Shown in pieces: positions 33,457-43,719 of a stretch of 64,000 bases of DNA; position 1 is the first letter of the stretch; the number at the start of each line of letters is the position of its first letter. Under the pieces are notes generated by a model. It was not told the origin of the DNA. It worked only from the letters and a program-made list of their open reading frames with translations, and searched no databases. The position numbers were made by a program, and so were the translations under genes. Location of the stretch: assembly GCA_951394045.1 (NCBI GenBank), contig OX595986.1:2571534-2635533 (forward strand), read 5' to 3'. Origin of the DNA: Nitzschia sp. DOCU1. Lineage: Eukaryota > Bacillariophyta > Bacillariophyceae > Bacillariales > Bacillariaceae.

Positions 33457-34512
33457 TTAGTTTGCACGACGTGGGGCCAAGGCCAAGAGCGCAGTAGTTG
33501 TGAGCACACCAGCCGCAAAGCAGATCGCCCCGACCGCCATGCTCTCGTAGGAGACTAGGGTTTCCTTGACTTGATTCAAACGCTGGTGCTGCATGCGGGC
33601 ATGGTGAAGAGCCACAGGCGGCAAGTCGGGAAGGGAGCTCAAGACTTCCGCACTCATGATGCGGATGATTTCCTTGACAAAGGTCTGCATTTGAACGGAA
33701 CGCTTTCCTACTGCCTCCAAGACTTCAGCATGACTGGCGACGGGGCCTTCATCCCCATCCATAATGACCACATTGGTCACGAGCGAAAGGCAGAGAACTT
33801 TCATGTTGCAGTGGTGAGCAGTAACGACTTCGGGGATGGTGCTCATTCCCACGCAGTCCCCACCTAGCTCTCGCAGAAAGCGGCACTCGGCTTTTGATTC
33901 GTACATGGGCCCCGAAACGAAGCAATAGGTTCCGCTCGGTCTTACAAAGTCAATCCCCATTTCCTTTGCAGCTTTCATAGCCACGTCTGTGAGTTCTTCC
34001 GCATAGGCATTCGACGTGGGCGGAAAACGTGGCCCTAATTCGTCGTCATTTGGACCGACCAGCGGATTCTTTCCGGCAAGCTGAGGAAGGGCCAAGTGGT
34101 CGCTGACGCAGACGACGTCGCCGACATTAAAATCTCGGTTGAGACCTCCAGCCGCATTAGTAACAATGACTACCTTGATGCAAAGGCATCGCATGACAGT
34201 TACGGGCAAGACGACGGTCTTCATGTCGTGACCTTCATACGAATGAAAACGACCACGAAAGCAAACGGCCGGAATTCCGCTCAACTTTCCAAAGACAACT
34301 TCTCCCTTGTGCCCCGCAACAGTGCAATGAGCAGGGAATCCAGGAATGTCCGAGTATTTCACGGTCAATAATTTTCCCTCCATTGCTTTGGATAATTCCG
34401 AAAGACCCGATCCGCAAATGACCCCGACGACTGGCAGGGGCATTCCCGCATCTTCCAGCTGCTCCGCCAAGTAGTGAGCGGCGACGCGGTACGGGATGAA
34501 GGATTCGTCCAT
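33457..34512 (-). CDS. PNP: Purine nucleoside phosphorylase with C-terminal membrane tail
   Basis: The 351-residue frame begins at the ATG at 34512; upstream codons in frame give no earlier ATG. Trimeric PNP (class I) motifs occur in order: VICGSGLSELS, GHKGEVVFG, RFHSYEGHD, VVTNAAGGLN, SDHLALPQLAGKNPLVGPND, GTYCFVSGPMYESKAECR (active-site Glu), GMSTIPEVV and SLVTNVVIMD (base-binding Asn). The enzyme splits inosine and guanosine with phosphate in purine salvage. The usual family length is about 290. Here about 60 extra residues end in a hydrophobic segment (MAVGAICFAAGVLTTTALLA) followed by PRRAN, a tail-anchor arrangement not normal for this soluble enzyme. Confidence 0.95.
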   Translation of the reverse strand: MDESFIPYRVAAHYLAEQLEDAGMPLPVVGVICGSGLSELSKAMEGKLLTVKYSDIPGFPAHCTVAGHKGEVVFGKLSGIPAVCFRGRFHSYEGHDMKTVVLPVTVMRCLCIKVVIVTNAAGGLNRDFNVGDVVCVSDHLALPQLAGKNPLVGPNDDELGPRFPPTSNAYAEELTDVAMKAAKEMGIDFVRPSGTYCFVSGPMYESKAECRFLRELGGDCVGMSTIPEVVTAHHCNMKVLCLSLVTNVVIMDGDEGPVASHAEVLEAVGKRSVQMQTFVKEIIRIMSAEVLSSLPDLPPVALHHARMQHQRLNQVKETLVSYESMAVGAICFAAGVLTTTALLALAPRRAN

Positions 34513-35064
34513 GATAGATCTGTCTATAGTTTCGTTTCTCGACTTTCGAAATATCCGAATGGCTGTTTTATGAGGGTACTTCGGGAGGTTTTGTGAAGTT
34601 GTGGTCACTTATCCATGTCGGAGAAGATCATTTGAGCAAAGGAGGAAGAAGCAAACAGCAGAGGCATCCGAGCGAGCGCCCAAGGAATTTGTGAAGGCAT
34701 CAATCACGTGCGTTGATGTGCTCGCGCGTGCGTGTCATTATTAGACTAACTCGAATGGTCACAGTGGCTTTTTTCCTGATTGATCCACGTCATCAAACAA
34801 TCTGGCCAATGAGAAAGCCCGCGTCCTCCCGCCGATCCACCACTGACGCAACTCATCAACCTTGAAGCGCACCAGCCATCAGTTCAACACATGCAAGAAG
34901 AACCTTCCTGTGATGGAGATTCACCATGGCCCAACAATAAAATCGGCGGACACTTCCATTGTAAACATCGAAAACAGCAGTTGAATCGAAGAAACGATAC
35001 TCTTCGGAATCGACAAAAGTCACTATTTGTTCCTAATTTCGAGCTTTCTCACAGTCAAAAAGTC
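34513..35064. other. Divergent promoter region
   Basis: The 552 bp separate the divergent PNP and secreted acidic protein genes. An in-frame ATG at 34891 would add 58 hydrophilic residues to the latter, so part of this region may be coding or 5' leader. A CACGTG core lies near 34706. No other feature is seen. Confidence 0.45.
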
Positions 35065-35691
35065 ATGAGATCCGTGGTATCAGCCTTGGCAATCTTGGGG
35101 GTGGCAAGTGCGGCCTCCGATTTCGGCGGGAATCCAGTCAGCAGTCCTTATTATTACAGCGAGATCAATTCCAGTGAATACGATGCAGAGACAGATTACC
35201 AATCACAGAATGATTTCGATGAATATGCAGAAACCTCGTCGCAGGTGGTTAGCTCTCTAACGTTTGATGGAGGATGCTTTGTATCTGCACAAGCGATTAT
35301 GTGTAATGGTGGCGGGGACCCTTTACTCTACATGGATGCTGCGTTCGAGTCTGAAGAGGGCTTTAGCGACGACGAAGACGACGATGAAGATGACGGACAC
35401 TCTTCTATGCTATCCAACTCGTCACTAAGACGATCTAAGGCCTTGGCAACTGGTTCGGGTGCAAGCACTCCGAGGTTACAGAACTCGAATCATCCACCGA
35501 AAACTTCTGGCGAAACAACCTATTATGAAGGAGAGTTTCGGCTCCAACGAAATCCAGCAGCCACACGTGCTGCTCTACAACTTCGAGGGGGGTCTCTCTC
35601 GCCGATTAGAAGCAGAGAACTACCCCAAACGCTTGCTTCAGCTGCCATGGTCGTGGCTGCTATCTTATCGCTACAAAATGCTCGTCCTTGA
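35065..35691 (+). CDS. Secreted or membrane-anchored acidic protein, function unknown
   Basis: I chose the ATG at 35065 because it opens with a clean signal peptide (MRSVVSALAILGVASAAS), giving 208 residues. The frame runs open from an upstream ATG at 34891, which would bury that signal. The mature part is Tyr/Ser/Asn/Glu-rich with an Asp/Glu cluster (SDDEDDDEDDG, about 109-119). Near the C-terminus, LQLRGG is followed by a hydrophobic stretch (TLASAAMVVAAILSL) that could be a membrane anchor. Two Cys residues lie near 80-90. I do not recognise the family. Secretion and possible processing at the RGG are inferences. Confidence 0.55.
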   Translation: MRSVVSALAILGVASAASDFGGNPVSSPYYYSEINSSEYDAETDYQSQNDFDEYAETSSQVVSSLTFDGGCFVSAQAIMCNGGGDPLLYMDAAFESEEGFSDDEDDDEDDGHSSMLSNSSLRRSKALATGSGASTPRLQNSNHPPKTSGETTYYEGEFRLQRNPAATRAALQLRGGSLSPIRSRELPQTLASAAMVVAAILSLQNARP

Positions 35692-36172
35692 GCGTGTCAG
35701 AATTTGTGATGCAAGCTTCACCATTGCATGCCGCCCAATAACGAAACGATTGCCGGAAGATTGTGGAATGTGTCTCTGGCGACGGGTTACATGAGCTATA
35801 CTAGCCCTATATTTTAGTTTCTTCGTCTCATCTGCCAACAATTGCAATTTGGATAAAGTGCCCGTGTTCTAAGGAACGAGAAGGGGGATATATTTGGCTT
35901 TGCTCATGATGCTAGGCCGAAATAGCTCGTTCCGTGGGCAGGGAAAGAATGGACTCTATGGCAAGGGGCGGCCAAAGAGTCACGTCTTTTCTCCGACGGA
36001 CAATCTTAGTAGATAGGAATGTACACAAGCACGGCTGCTTCCCGTTTTACCAGATTCGTCAAGCAGCACTCTAGCATTTTCTATATTGTCTAGCTAGAGG
36101 GGCGAGAATTCTTGTTAAAGCTGTAGTTTTACTGAACATGTTAGTACGCGCAAGTATTGAAATCCTCCCTTT
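35692..36172. other. Convergent intergenic region
   Basis: The 481 bp are the shared 3' flanks of the secreted acidic protein gene (plus) and the EHD gene (minus). Nothing with coding or RNA character is seen. Confidence 0.5.
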
Positions 36173-38215
36173 TTACTTCTTCATCATCGACCGTTTGCTT
36201 GGTGGAATAACACTGGCCGGCAGTTCTGCCGGGATGGGTCGTCCCTTTTGAATCACGGCATCGCACAAGAACATGGCGACAACATATTCATCGTGGTCAA
36301 ACAAACCATCGCGGTCCATATCGCTCAGATTCCAAATTTGGCGGAGTTGATCCTTGCCGAGCCCAGTCTTCACCAAAACGTCCCGAGCTTTTTGAGTCGA
36401 AAGATATCCACCCTCCGGGCCAAGCGCTTCAAAGCTAGGCAACAATCGATCTGCGGATTCTTGGAGTGCCCTACTCAAAGCAAAAGCAGCTGTTAGCCTT
36501 TGGTTTTTCCGCAAGTCCGTTGCGAGTGATATTACTTACCAGTAGTGGTCTTGGTCGTCTTGTGAAAACCCAAATGGGTTGCTTTCATATTGGTCAGCCT
36601 TTCCGTACTTGTTGCCCGTCTTGGGGATGGGAACAGAGGATGGCATGCTGGAGCCACCAGCACCCATCTTCGCTCGGAGCGTTTCTGGTGAGTCTCGTTC
36701 ACTGGGGAGTTCTTCCATCAACGAAGGAATATCCTTGTTGAGCACCTCGTCTAGCGCGTCGATTTGCTTTTGGCTCAAAGTGGCAAACTCATTGAACTTT
36801 ACATCCCGAAGCTTGGCCGAAAAGCTAGTGATATCAGGAAAGTCTCCAGGAGCCAAGTTGTACTTTTTGAGAATGGTACGAAAGACGTTGGGTAGATCCG
36901 CAATGAGCTTTTGTTGCTTCTTCTCTTTTCCCATAAGGTTCGGCATTTGCGCTTTGAGGTGTCCAATAATGTACGCCAGCGTCTTGACCTTTCGAATACG
37001 CTTGACAAGTTCATTAATTTTCCGAACAGCAGATTGGCGTGGTAGAATCGCAAGATCCTTCATGAGATCCTTTTCTTCCATTTCAAACAGCTCCGCATTG
37101 TCCAAGTTTTTGAGTGGCTCTTGCCAGAACGACCCAACATATACTCGTGCTACTTCTGGAGATGTCATGGTCTTTCCAAGGGACCAAAGGAGGGCTCCAT
37201 AGACTCGCATCAGCTGCTGGCGGTCGATTTGATCCGCCTTGTTGAGAATGCATCGAATTTTATCTTCGTGCCCATGCAAAACATCGATGGCTCCCTTCAA
37301 TTCGTCTGAGATATCTAGTTTGTGAGCATCAAACAACAATAGGATCAAATCGGCTCGCTATAATGGAAGAGAAGAGAGTTACAAATGAGATGATTCCAAC
37401 TGGCACATTCCAGAGTCCAAACCCCCCGTACGTACCTCCGCAAACCAGGCAACGACTTTGGTAAAGTCATAGCCACGGTTGGTTCGTTGTTTTTCACCAC
37501 TCAACACACCGGGAGTATCCACCAAAGTGACGCTACGCAAGACACTGCTCGGCATTTGACTTCCTTCGAATCGACTCAAAAACGAAACACCAAAACGCTC
37601 CAATCCTCGAAAGGGTAGGTCGGGGTGGACCGACAAGGCATTGCCAGGAATGGTACGCTCCTCGGGTCCATTGATCAAGACTAGAGAAAAATGCACTTGT
37701 GAATAAAAGGAATCCAATGCATAAGCACAGGCAGCGCCGTCATAACTTACCTGTAAACCGATCTGTCGTCGGTTCAGGGCCGATCCTTTGACCAGGGAAA
37801 TCACGCCCCAAAAGATAGCGAATGAAACTGGTCTTTCCGACAGAGTACTGTCCGATAAGTAGAACCTGGGGCTTGGCTGTAAATGGCAACAAAAGCAAAA
37901 CGTTAGTTTCCAATTCATCACGACCATCCAAGCGCATTGCTATTCATGAAGAAATGAGCATGTCATTTTCGTACCATCAAATTCCACATCCGACAAGAGG
38001 GGACTTTCATAAAAGTAATCGTACGTGTATTTCTTTTCGACAGGAAGGACCACCTTGCGATAAATCGTCTTGAGTCGAGCCGTAATCACCGAAGTTCGAT
38101 CCGCAATCTCATCCGTCACTCCTCCTGCGGCTACACCGATGTTGTTTGCGGCGGCTGCCGCCATGGAGGCGTTCAACGCAGGGCTTCCTGCCTCGACTGC
38201 CCAATTTGCGTCCAT
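36173..38215 (-). CDS. EHD: EHD-family membrane-remodelling ATPase (RME-1-like)
   Basis: Five exons are inferred: 38215-37975, 37876-37751, 37680-37436, 37357-36540 and 36470-36173, giving 575 residues. Alignment to the family fixed the acceptors (FD-AKPQVLLIGQ and TTDRFT-VLINGPEERTIPGNAL). The dynamin-like G domain has P-loop GQYSVGKT, TTDRF, DTPGVLSGEKQR and NKAD. Helical membrane-binding segments follow (residues ~290-450). A C-terminal EH domain (LSTQKARDVLVKTGLGKDQLRQIW and EF-hand DMDRDGLFDHDEY) binds NPF peptides. EHD proteins tubulate endosomal membranes during recycling. A short Ala-rich insert near residues 15-30 is unusual. The last acceptor could also be 3 bp upstream, changing Trp to Cys-Arg. 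Confidence 0.93.
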
Positions 38216-38883
38216 GTCTCTTTTAACAATAAAGTCACGATCTTGTATTGCCAAAGGCTAGTTTGGCAATGATGCTCTGCTCTCTACAAGAGGCGGAAAC
38301 AAGACTTGGCGATTTCTCGTCATGGTGAAGCCCAACCGAGAACGAGACGATGCGGCGATCGGCCCGGCGTCCGTTGGAAAACAATCGGACCGTTCGTTCG
38401 CGCACGCCATCCTTTCTGTCCGCAGAACACAACAGTGTCGAGGTATTTCAATGTGCGATCTGAAAGAGCTCGTGCGGAAGCTATCCTCTGCTCTAGGCAA
38501 ACGGCAATCCATCTCTACTACCGGTAGTGAACGCAGCGTAGAGTACGCGCTCTCTAGTTGGCAATTACCTTGACGATCAAAGAGGAGAGATGCCTTTTGT
38601 TCGCCGGAGCGATACCTGCCACCTAGGACAGTCTCAAAAGCCCTTTAACGATTACTCTAGATAGGAGAGCAATTTACTAGTTTTCGCCGAAGAGGCACCG
38701 CAGCAGAATGCTTCCGACAAAGTACCATGGTTCCATGGCATTACAACACTCTACAAATTCCATGGCTACAAGTACCATGCTCGAAATGCACCTCTTCAAG
38801 CATGTCGTACAACAAATAGTTCTAACGATGTGTATTATAAAGTATACAGTATACCTTTCTTCTGCTTCTTATCGCAAGCACGC
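38216..38883. other. Intergenic region upstream of EHD
   Basis: The 668 bp hold the EHD promoter and the 3' flank of the RING gene. Near 38720-38779, AAGTACCATG and TTCCATGGC each occur twice in the order A-B-B-A. No gene is seen. Confidence 0.5.
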
Positions 38884-39915
38884 TCACGACGAAATGGAGG
38901 ATCCAGCGGTAGTCGCCGTCTCCCCAGCCACCGACTCGAGATCAAAATTACAAAGTGGGCACCGAACGTGGTTGGAGCACCATGACGACACGCAATCATC
39001 ATGATAAACATGCTTGCACGGGAGACAAACGAGTTTCTCCCCCTCTTCGTATTCACCCAAACAAATCGAACAATGAGGTTCCTCCTCCGATTTCGAATCA
39101 GGGGACTTACTAGCCTTTTCTAGATCTTCAATATGTGACAAGCTTCCATAACCCTTGCCATCTGGTTGGAACTGAAATCTGTCCCAGTGTGCCATGGCTT
39201 CATCAGTGACACCAGGAGTGTTGTTGTAACCATCCGGATTTCCAAAGCCTCCTTGCATCATATCCCGTTGCGAGTTAATAATTGCCAAAGCCAGCTGCGC
39301 CTGGAAGGACAAGCGCTGCAAGTCGCGATCCACCCGGTCATTATTCGCCGTGCCATTCTCACCATCATGATAGTCCGCAATCAATCGATCTAACTCTTCT
39401 TCCCGTTCTCGAGTGTGGCGGATAAACCGAGCTGTCCAGCTGGTTCCCATGAGACATAGCATTAACAAAAAGAAGTCCCCGGTAGCCACTGCTTGAATCC
39501 ACAATCGAAAGAGAATAAATACAGCAAAGAGCACGCAAAAAGAGGTTCGGCGGCGAGCCATTTCTCGCTCTTCCTCCAAGTCCGCCAGAGTGTAAGTCCG
39601 ACGAGAAGTTCGAGGTGGTGCGACTGCTGGGGTCCTTTCAGTCGGACTTTCCTCGGCTTCTACGTCTCCTGTTTCAACGTCGTTGCCAGTCTCTACCACG
39701 AGAGTAGCACTGTCGGCACTTGAAGAAGGTGACAATCCGTCACCTTCGCCGCTAGAGGTACCTTCGTCACTACTGCCACTGGGAATTTGAAGAGGATGAG
39801 ATTCTTCTTCGGGATCCAGGTCCTCCTCGTCTTCGGCATTGGAGAGCTGTTCGTGCACTTGACGAGCCTGTCGCCGTTCTCTCCAATTCTGAAAGGTTGA
39901 GACAGCAGCTGACAT
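38884..39915 (-). CDS. RING-H2 membrane protein, probable E3 ubiquitin ligase
   Basis: The 343-residue frame begins at the ATG at 39915 (MSAAVSTFQNW). An acidic Ser/Glu-rich N-terminal ~120 residues leads to a basic segment and one or two membrane spans (SFCVLFAVFILFRLWIQAV and FFLLMLCLMGTSWTA, about 125-165). A coiled polar middle follows. The C-terminal RING-H2 runs CSICLGEYEEG...CLPCKHVYHDDC...CPLC, with the C3H2C3 spacing complete. Such proteins transfer ubiquitin to membrane or secretory substrates. The residue after the span (TAR-FIRHTREREEELD) suggests the RING faces the cytosol. The substrate is unknown. Confidence 0.85.
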   Translation of the reverse strand: MSAAVSTFQNWRERRQARQVHEQLSNAEDEEDLDPEEESHPLQIPSGSSDEGTSSGEGDGLSPSSSADSATLVVETGNDVETGDVEAEESPTERTPAVAPPRTSRRTYTLADLEEEREMARRRTSFCVLFAVFILFRLWIQAVATGDFFLLMLCLMGTSWTARFIRHTREREEELDRLIADYHDGENGTANNDRVDRDLQRLSFQAQLALAIINSQRDMMQGGFGNPDGYNNTPGVTDEAMAHWDRFQFQPDGKGYGSLSHIEDLEKASKSPDSKSEEEPHCSICLGEYEEGEKLVCLPCKHVYHDDCVSSWCSNHVRCPLCNFDLESVAGETATTAGSSISS

Positions 39916-40567
39916 GGTCGCGGAACAAGGGATGTGATGAAACAACGGGGCCTCTGACACAAAATCTGCACAAGGGGCTCGGTTTTACGAATACGGATAG
40001 CCTAACACTATGAGTAATAGCACTGCCACTATAGTTGCAGCAGAGACTCGTTCGGAGTGGGACTAATTGATGTTTTTGAGAGAGGGGTGAGACAGAGGAG
40101 AGTCGGAACACAGAAAAAGGTCTTTCTTCATCATCGTGAAAGACTTGACTTGACACAGATCGCCGGGTCCTTCGAAGAACGACGTGGCTCCTTCGTAGAA
40201 AGTCTACCAGCAGGAAACCCGCGCACGACCGGAAGAGAAGGAGGGAAACGCCACGATACGTCATAACGCCCAAGATAACGGCCTCGAAACCCACGAATGA
40301 AACCAGGACTGGAATTGCCAACAAGGGAGACCACGTCGGACCATCTTACAAAGAAAAGACTCATTTTTAGATTGACTAGCTACTATCCATAGTAGTAAAA
40401 TAGCTTCAAAAGGAGAAGCTAAAGTACGCAGTTAACAATTTACTTGTTGGAATGTCTTTCAGCTGCTACAGTGAAGCAAGAACGTGTCGGGCATTGAATA
40501 CTACTATAGCTAGACTTTCACCCTCCTGCTGGCCGACGGTGTTGGTCTCTTAGTACTCCCTAGGCTC
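39916..40567. other. Intergenic region
   Basis: The 652 bp lie between the RING gene start and the GPHR gene end, both on the minus strand. A 77-codon ATG frame at 40131-40364 (minus) has no recognisable features. No RNA or repeat stands out. Confidence 0.5.
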
Positions 40568-42430
40568 CTATACCGCGTCAGCTCCCCGTAGCACAATCCC
40601 CTCATTGGGCAGTGAGGTATGTCGTAGATTATTTTGTCGTTGAATCCCAAACATCATGGCCAAGATTGCCAAACTAATTCCGGCAGAAGACGCGAATACG
40701 GTATTGACAACCGACGCGTGAATGGTAAAGACATCCATGCCCCCCATGGCGCTGGCAAAGTCTTCACAAAATTCTTCGGGAAGCATCATCTTTATCAAAA
40801 CTATGCAGGAAAGAAAATAGCATCCTGTCGCTCCAGCAATTACTTGCGAGAATAGTCCAGGCCCGAGTGACCTTTCGTCATTTGAGGAAGTGGTGTTCGT
40901 GGTCGGGGTCGTCTTGATGATGCAGTAGCACTTTTCGTAAAATCGGATGATTCGTCGATGGACTATAGCCATGGTACGAAAGAAGGTTCGAACTTGCGTG
41001 AACGCCAATAGTGCCGTTAGACCCAAGGAAACAACTTGTGATAGCATAGTGAAGTCTTTCTGTGATACAATATCGTGACCCGACAACCATAAGAGCCCTG
41101 TCGTCACAATGTCACCACCATGTGCAACTTTATGGCGCGACGTATCCTCGGTATAGCTTCGCAAGATGCTCAGTCCTGCCGAGCCCAATCGTACAAGCAA
41201 AATGATAGAAAATAAGAGCCCGACGTAGGACTTTACTTTGCCCATGCTTGTTCTTGCAGCTGCGGCCAACATTTGAGAATAGCGTAACTCTTCAATATCA
41301 GCTTTCATATCCTGGCATAGATTTTCCAAAAAGTCAATCTCCGAAAGCAACACTTGCCGACGGTTGCCCAACTCTTCCCCGATGCCGCCGAATCCCCGGC
41401 CGGTCTTGTTGGAAAAGGACGAGGTCTTTTTGGGCTTTGTCCCAGGTCCACCACTGCATCCTTGTTTAACGGCAACGGTCAACTCTCGATACGTCACTCG
41501 CTTCTTCGCCATGGCATCTCGGATACTTTGCAGCTCACTTTCCAGTTTGGTGATGACTTCTTGTCGTACCGGCGTTAAATAGAGGCCTGCCAAGTAGGAA
41601 TAGGGCATGGACACTGAACCGAAACCGTTTAGTAGTGACGAAATCAATAGTCCAATGGCGCAAAGCCACGACACGACGACTGCCAGAATGCTCATTCCTG
41701 CACTTGTGTGAACCACCAGTGGACCGATCGAGCTAACAACGACAAGGACTGACGAAACACCCGTCAGGCCCCCAATAACCATCCATCTGCTGATTCCAGT
41801 GGATGCCCCGGCCCCAGCATTTGTAGGTGTAACCAAGCCACGTGCTCCTATTTCAATGTCCCCACTACCGACTATTCGGAGGTCATCTTCGCTCATTGTT
41901 CTGGACATGACAAGTTCGGGAGTTTGGGGGTTCCGTGAAGACCGGCACATTCTTCGGCATAACTGCCAAAGATTCCTCGTAACAATGCATACCAGCCCCC
42001 CAACAAAGCGAATCCACCATGGGCTTGACCGCCATGCTTGCTTCCATGTGCTGTATTTTCGATTGTCGTGGTCTCGCGAATTGCGATTACAGCAAAGATC
42101 TCGAAAGGAGTCCGCCAAGGATGCTCCAGCCAACGACGGAAATACCAGCAAAATAACTAGGGACAGCGCCCAAAAGAAAAGCCAATAGACTCTTGATATA
42201 GTCAATATCCCCCCTGTCAGATTCATTCTCGTACCCGCCGTCTCTTCATGTGACAGAAAGATGAGCCAGGAAGGCGGCGCTGCTTCTAGTAGGCTCAGGC
42301 TGAATAATCCCAGGGACAATCCAATCGACACTGCCATTGAGAGTTGTTCTGTCCGAGTCGGGTATCCCAAAACACATTTCGTAAGGTATAACGAAAGAGA
42401 CGCTGACGCCCCTAGCAGTGCCGCATCCAT
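40568..42430 (-). CDS. GPHR: Golgi pH regulator / GTG-type channel (GPR89 family)
   Basis: The intronless 620-residue frame starts at an ATG. About nine hydrophobic segments are seen. Family signatures are SLLNGFGSVSMPYSYLAG (about 265-285; LLSGFGAVNCPYTYMS in human) and, near the end, VIAGATGCYFLSCIVLIKMMLPEEF. A coiled-coil loop (EVITKLESELQSIRDAMAKKR...EIDFLENLCQDMKADIEEL) lies between. GPHR proteins are anion channels that support Golgi acidification; plant GTG1/2 are relatives. The protein is longer than human GPR89 (455) because of extra sequence at residues 110-200 and a Gly/Ser/Lys-rich insert in the loop. The gene diverges from the type I membrane protein gene. Confidence 0.9.
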   Translation of the reverse strand: MDAALLGASASLSLYLTKCVLGYPTRTEQLSMAVSIGLSLGLFSLSLLEAAPPSWLIFLSHEETAGTRMNLTGGILTISRVYWLFFWALSLVILLVFPSLAGASLADSFRDLCCNRNSRDHDNRKYSTWKQAWRSSPWWIRFVGGLVCIVTRNLWQLCRRMCRSSRNPQTPELVMSRTMSEDDLRIVGSGDIEIGARGLVTPTNAGAGASTGISRWMVIGGLTGVSSVLVVVSSIGPLVVHTSAGMSILAVVVSWLCAIGLLISSLLNGFGSVSMPYSYLAGLYLTPVRQEVITKLESELQSIRDAMAKKRVTYRELTVAVKQGCSGGPGTKPKKTSSFSNKTGRGFGGIGEELGNRRQVLLSEIDFLENLCQDMKADIEELRYSQMLAAAARTSMGKVKSYVGLLFSIILLVRLGSAGLSILRSYTEDTSRHKVAHGGDIVTTGLLWLSGHDIVSQKDFTMLSQVVSLGLTALLAFTQVRTFFRTMAIVHRRIIRFYEKCYCIIKTTPTTNTTSSNDERSLGPGLFSQVIAGATGCYFLSCIVLIKMMLPEEFCEDFASAMGGMDVFTIHASVVNTVFASSAGISLAILAMMFGIQRQNNLRHTSLPNEGIVLRGADAV

Positions 42431-42978
42431 ATTGTGAAATTCTTTTACGACGTTTCTGAATCCTCTTTTGTCCAGCCAGATTTTCGCATGTTCGCGTTCG
42501 TTGAGTCGGTCCCTGATCGATTCCTTGCGCCTGATTGAGTCTTCTCCACTAGAATATCCTCGCTAACTGTCACTGAGTCGATTCCTTTCTTCTTGTTGTT
42601 GTTGTTGGATGAGACTTCAGTTGACCTGCTACTACCTGATGTGGTCACCTGGTGTTGTTGAGGTGCGCACTATTTGTTGTTTTCGATCCGTTCGTTGTTG
42701 TGCACTCAATGCACCCATCGCGATTTTTGTGGAGAAAGATTTCAAGCGCGTCGGCCGGCCCACCTTTTCTGGATCGAATTGGTCGATTCACCCCATTCGT
42801 GAAAACAGATCCACGAACGAAATCTTTGCTTGGTGACGACCTTTCTTTGCAATTCCTTTTCTACTCGCAGAAGAATCCAGTAACACTTTTCAAATCACTT
42901 GTTGTTCTCATCGATGACAGTAATCATCAAGGTCATAATTTCAATCACACTGCCTTGTTGCCTCACTCCCCTAACATC
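42431..42978. other. Divergent intergenic region
   Basis: The 548 bp lie between divergent GPHR and the type I membrane protein gene. A 67-codon ATG frame on the minus strand (42445-42648) ends 14 bp before the GPHR start in a different frame; it could be an upstream reading frame in the GPHR leader or chance. The plus-strand frame is open upstream of 42979 but lacks a signal peptide at its earlier ATGs. Confidence 0.5.
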
Positions 42979-43719
42979 ATGATCGCCAAATCTTTCATTA
43001 CCATGGCCTTGATGCTGCTTTGGCCACACTGTGTATCGGAAGCCCAACTGGTTGAAAAGACTCGTGACCTTGAAACTATGTTTATTGATGACTGTGAAAA
43101 TGATACCACTCCCCATGGATTCTATGGTGCTTTCCTCGAGCCATGCGAGTTTGCCTTTTTTCAAGGAAAAGGTGCTGATGCCTGTGCCACAGGGAGACTG
43201 ATTGGGCAGCCGCAGCCTGTTCATTGGCTATTCAAGCTCCAAGATCACATCGACAAGGACGACTGGGAAAGTATCAGTAGCGATGATATGCCCGACTTTG
43301 AAGAACTTATGCTCTGGCCCGACCAATGCGTTGCTGTAACTCCACGATGCTATGAACTTGGAGTTCGCACTTCCATTGATGATACTCTTTCGAAGCTCTT
43401 TCCGGATGGCATCCCTTCAAATAGTACGCATGTTCGTGTGGATTGCCGGGTCGACGCTTTGGAACTTAGCCGTGTGATCAACAGTGTCTCAATGGGATTG
43501 GACAAGATTATGCCGGCTATCTTCGCGTTGATTGCAGTCCTGATTCTTTTCACAATTGTTGCCCTGTCATGCTGCGTGTATGGTTGTTGCAGATTGTGCA
43601 ATACCCCGCTCACGAGAAAGTACGACGTGAACTACTCTGAGTACGAAGCCGTTCCCATCACAACTACCCACGAAGGCTTTGACGACTCGAAGAAACTTTA
43701 TGCGTACCAAAGTGCATAG
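42979..43719 (+). CDS. Type I membrane protein with cysteine-bearing ectodomain
   Basis: The start at 42979 gives 246 residues opening with a signal peptide (MIAKSFITMALMLLWPHCVSEA). The ectodomain (about 24-175) has spaced cysteines (DDCEND, EPCEF, DACATG, DQCVAV, PRCYEL, VDCRV) suited to disulfides and a likely N-glycosylation site (NSTH). A transmembrane segment (IMPAIFALIAVLILFTIVALSCCV) ends in a Cys-rich border (CCVYGCCRLC) that may be palmitoylated. The short cytoplasmic tail has Tyr motifs (YDVNYSEYEAV) that could act in sorting. The frame is open upstream, so a longer N-terminus is possible but would hide the signal. I do not recognise the family. Confidence 0.7.
   Translation: MIAKSFITMALMLLWPHCVSEAQLVEKTRDLETMFIDDCENDTTPHGFYGAFLEPCEFAFFQGKGADACATGRLIGQPQPVHWLFKLQDHIDKDDWESISSDDMPDFEELMLWPDQCVAVTPRCYELGVRTSIDDTLSKLFPDGIPSNSTHVRVDCRVDALELSRVINSVSMGLDKIMPAIFALIAVLILFTIVALSCCVYGCCRLCNTPLTRKYDVNYSEYEAVPITTTHEGFDDSKKLYAYQSA

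Noticed and set aside
37877..37937. Alternative EHD exon using an earlier acceptor (adds about 20 residues MRLDGRDELETN...)
   Set aside because: The later acceptor gives FD-AKPQVLLIGQ, which matches the family without a gap, and a 98-bp intron of normal length.
40131..40364. 77-codon minus-strand frame between RING and GPHR genes
   Set aside because: There is no join to the RING gene that conserves a known domain, and no homology is recognisable.
42445..42648. 67-codon frame just upstream of GPHR
   Set aside because: It is in a different frame from GPHR, is short and Asn/Lys/Ser-rich; at most an upstream frame in the leader.
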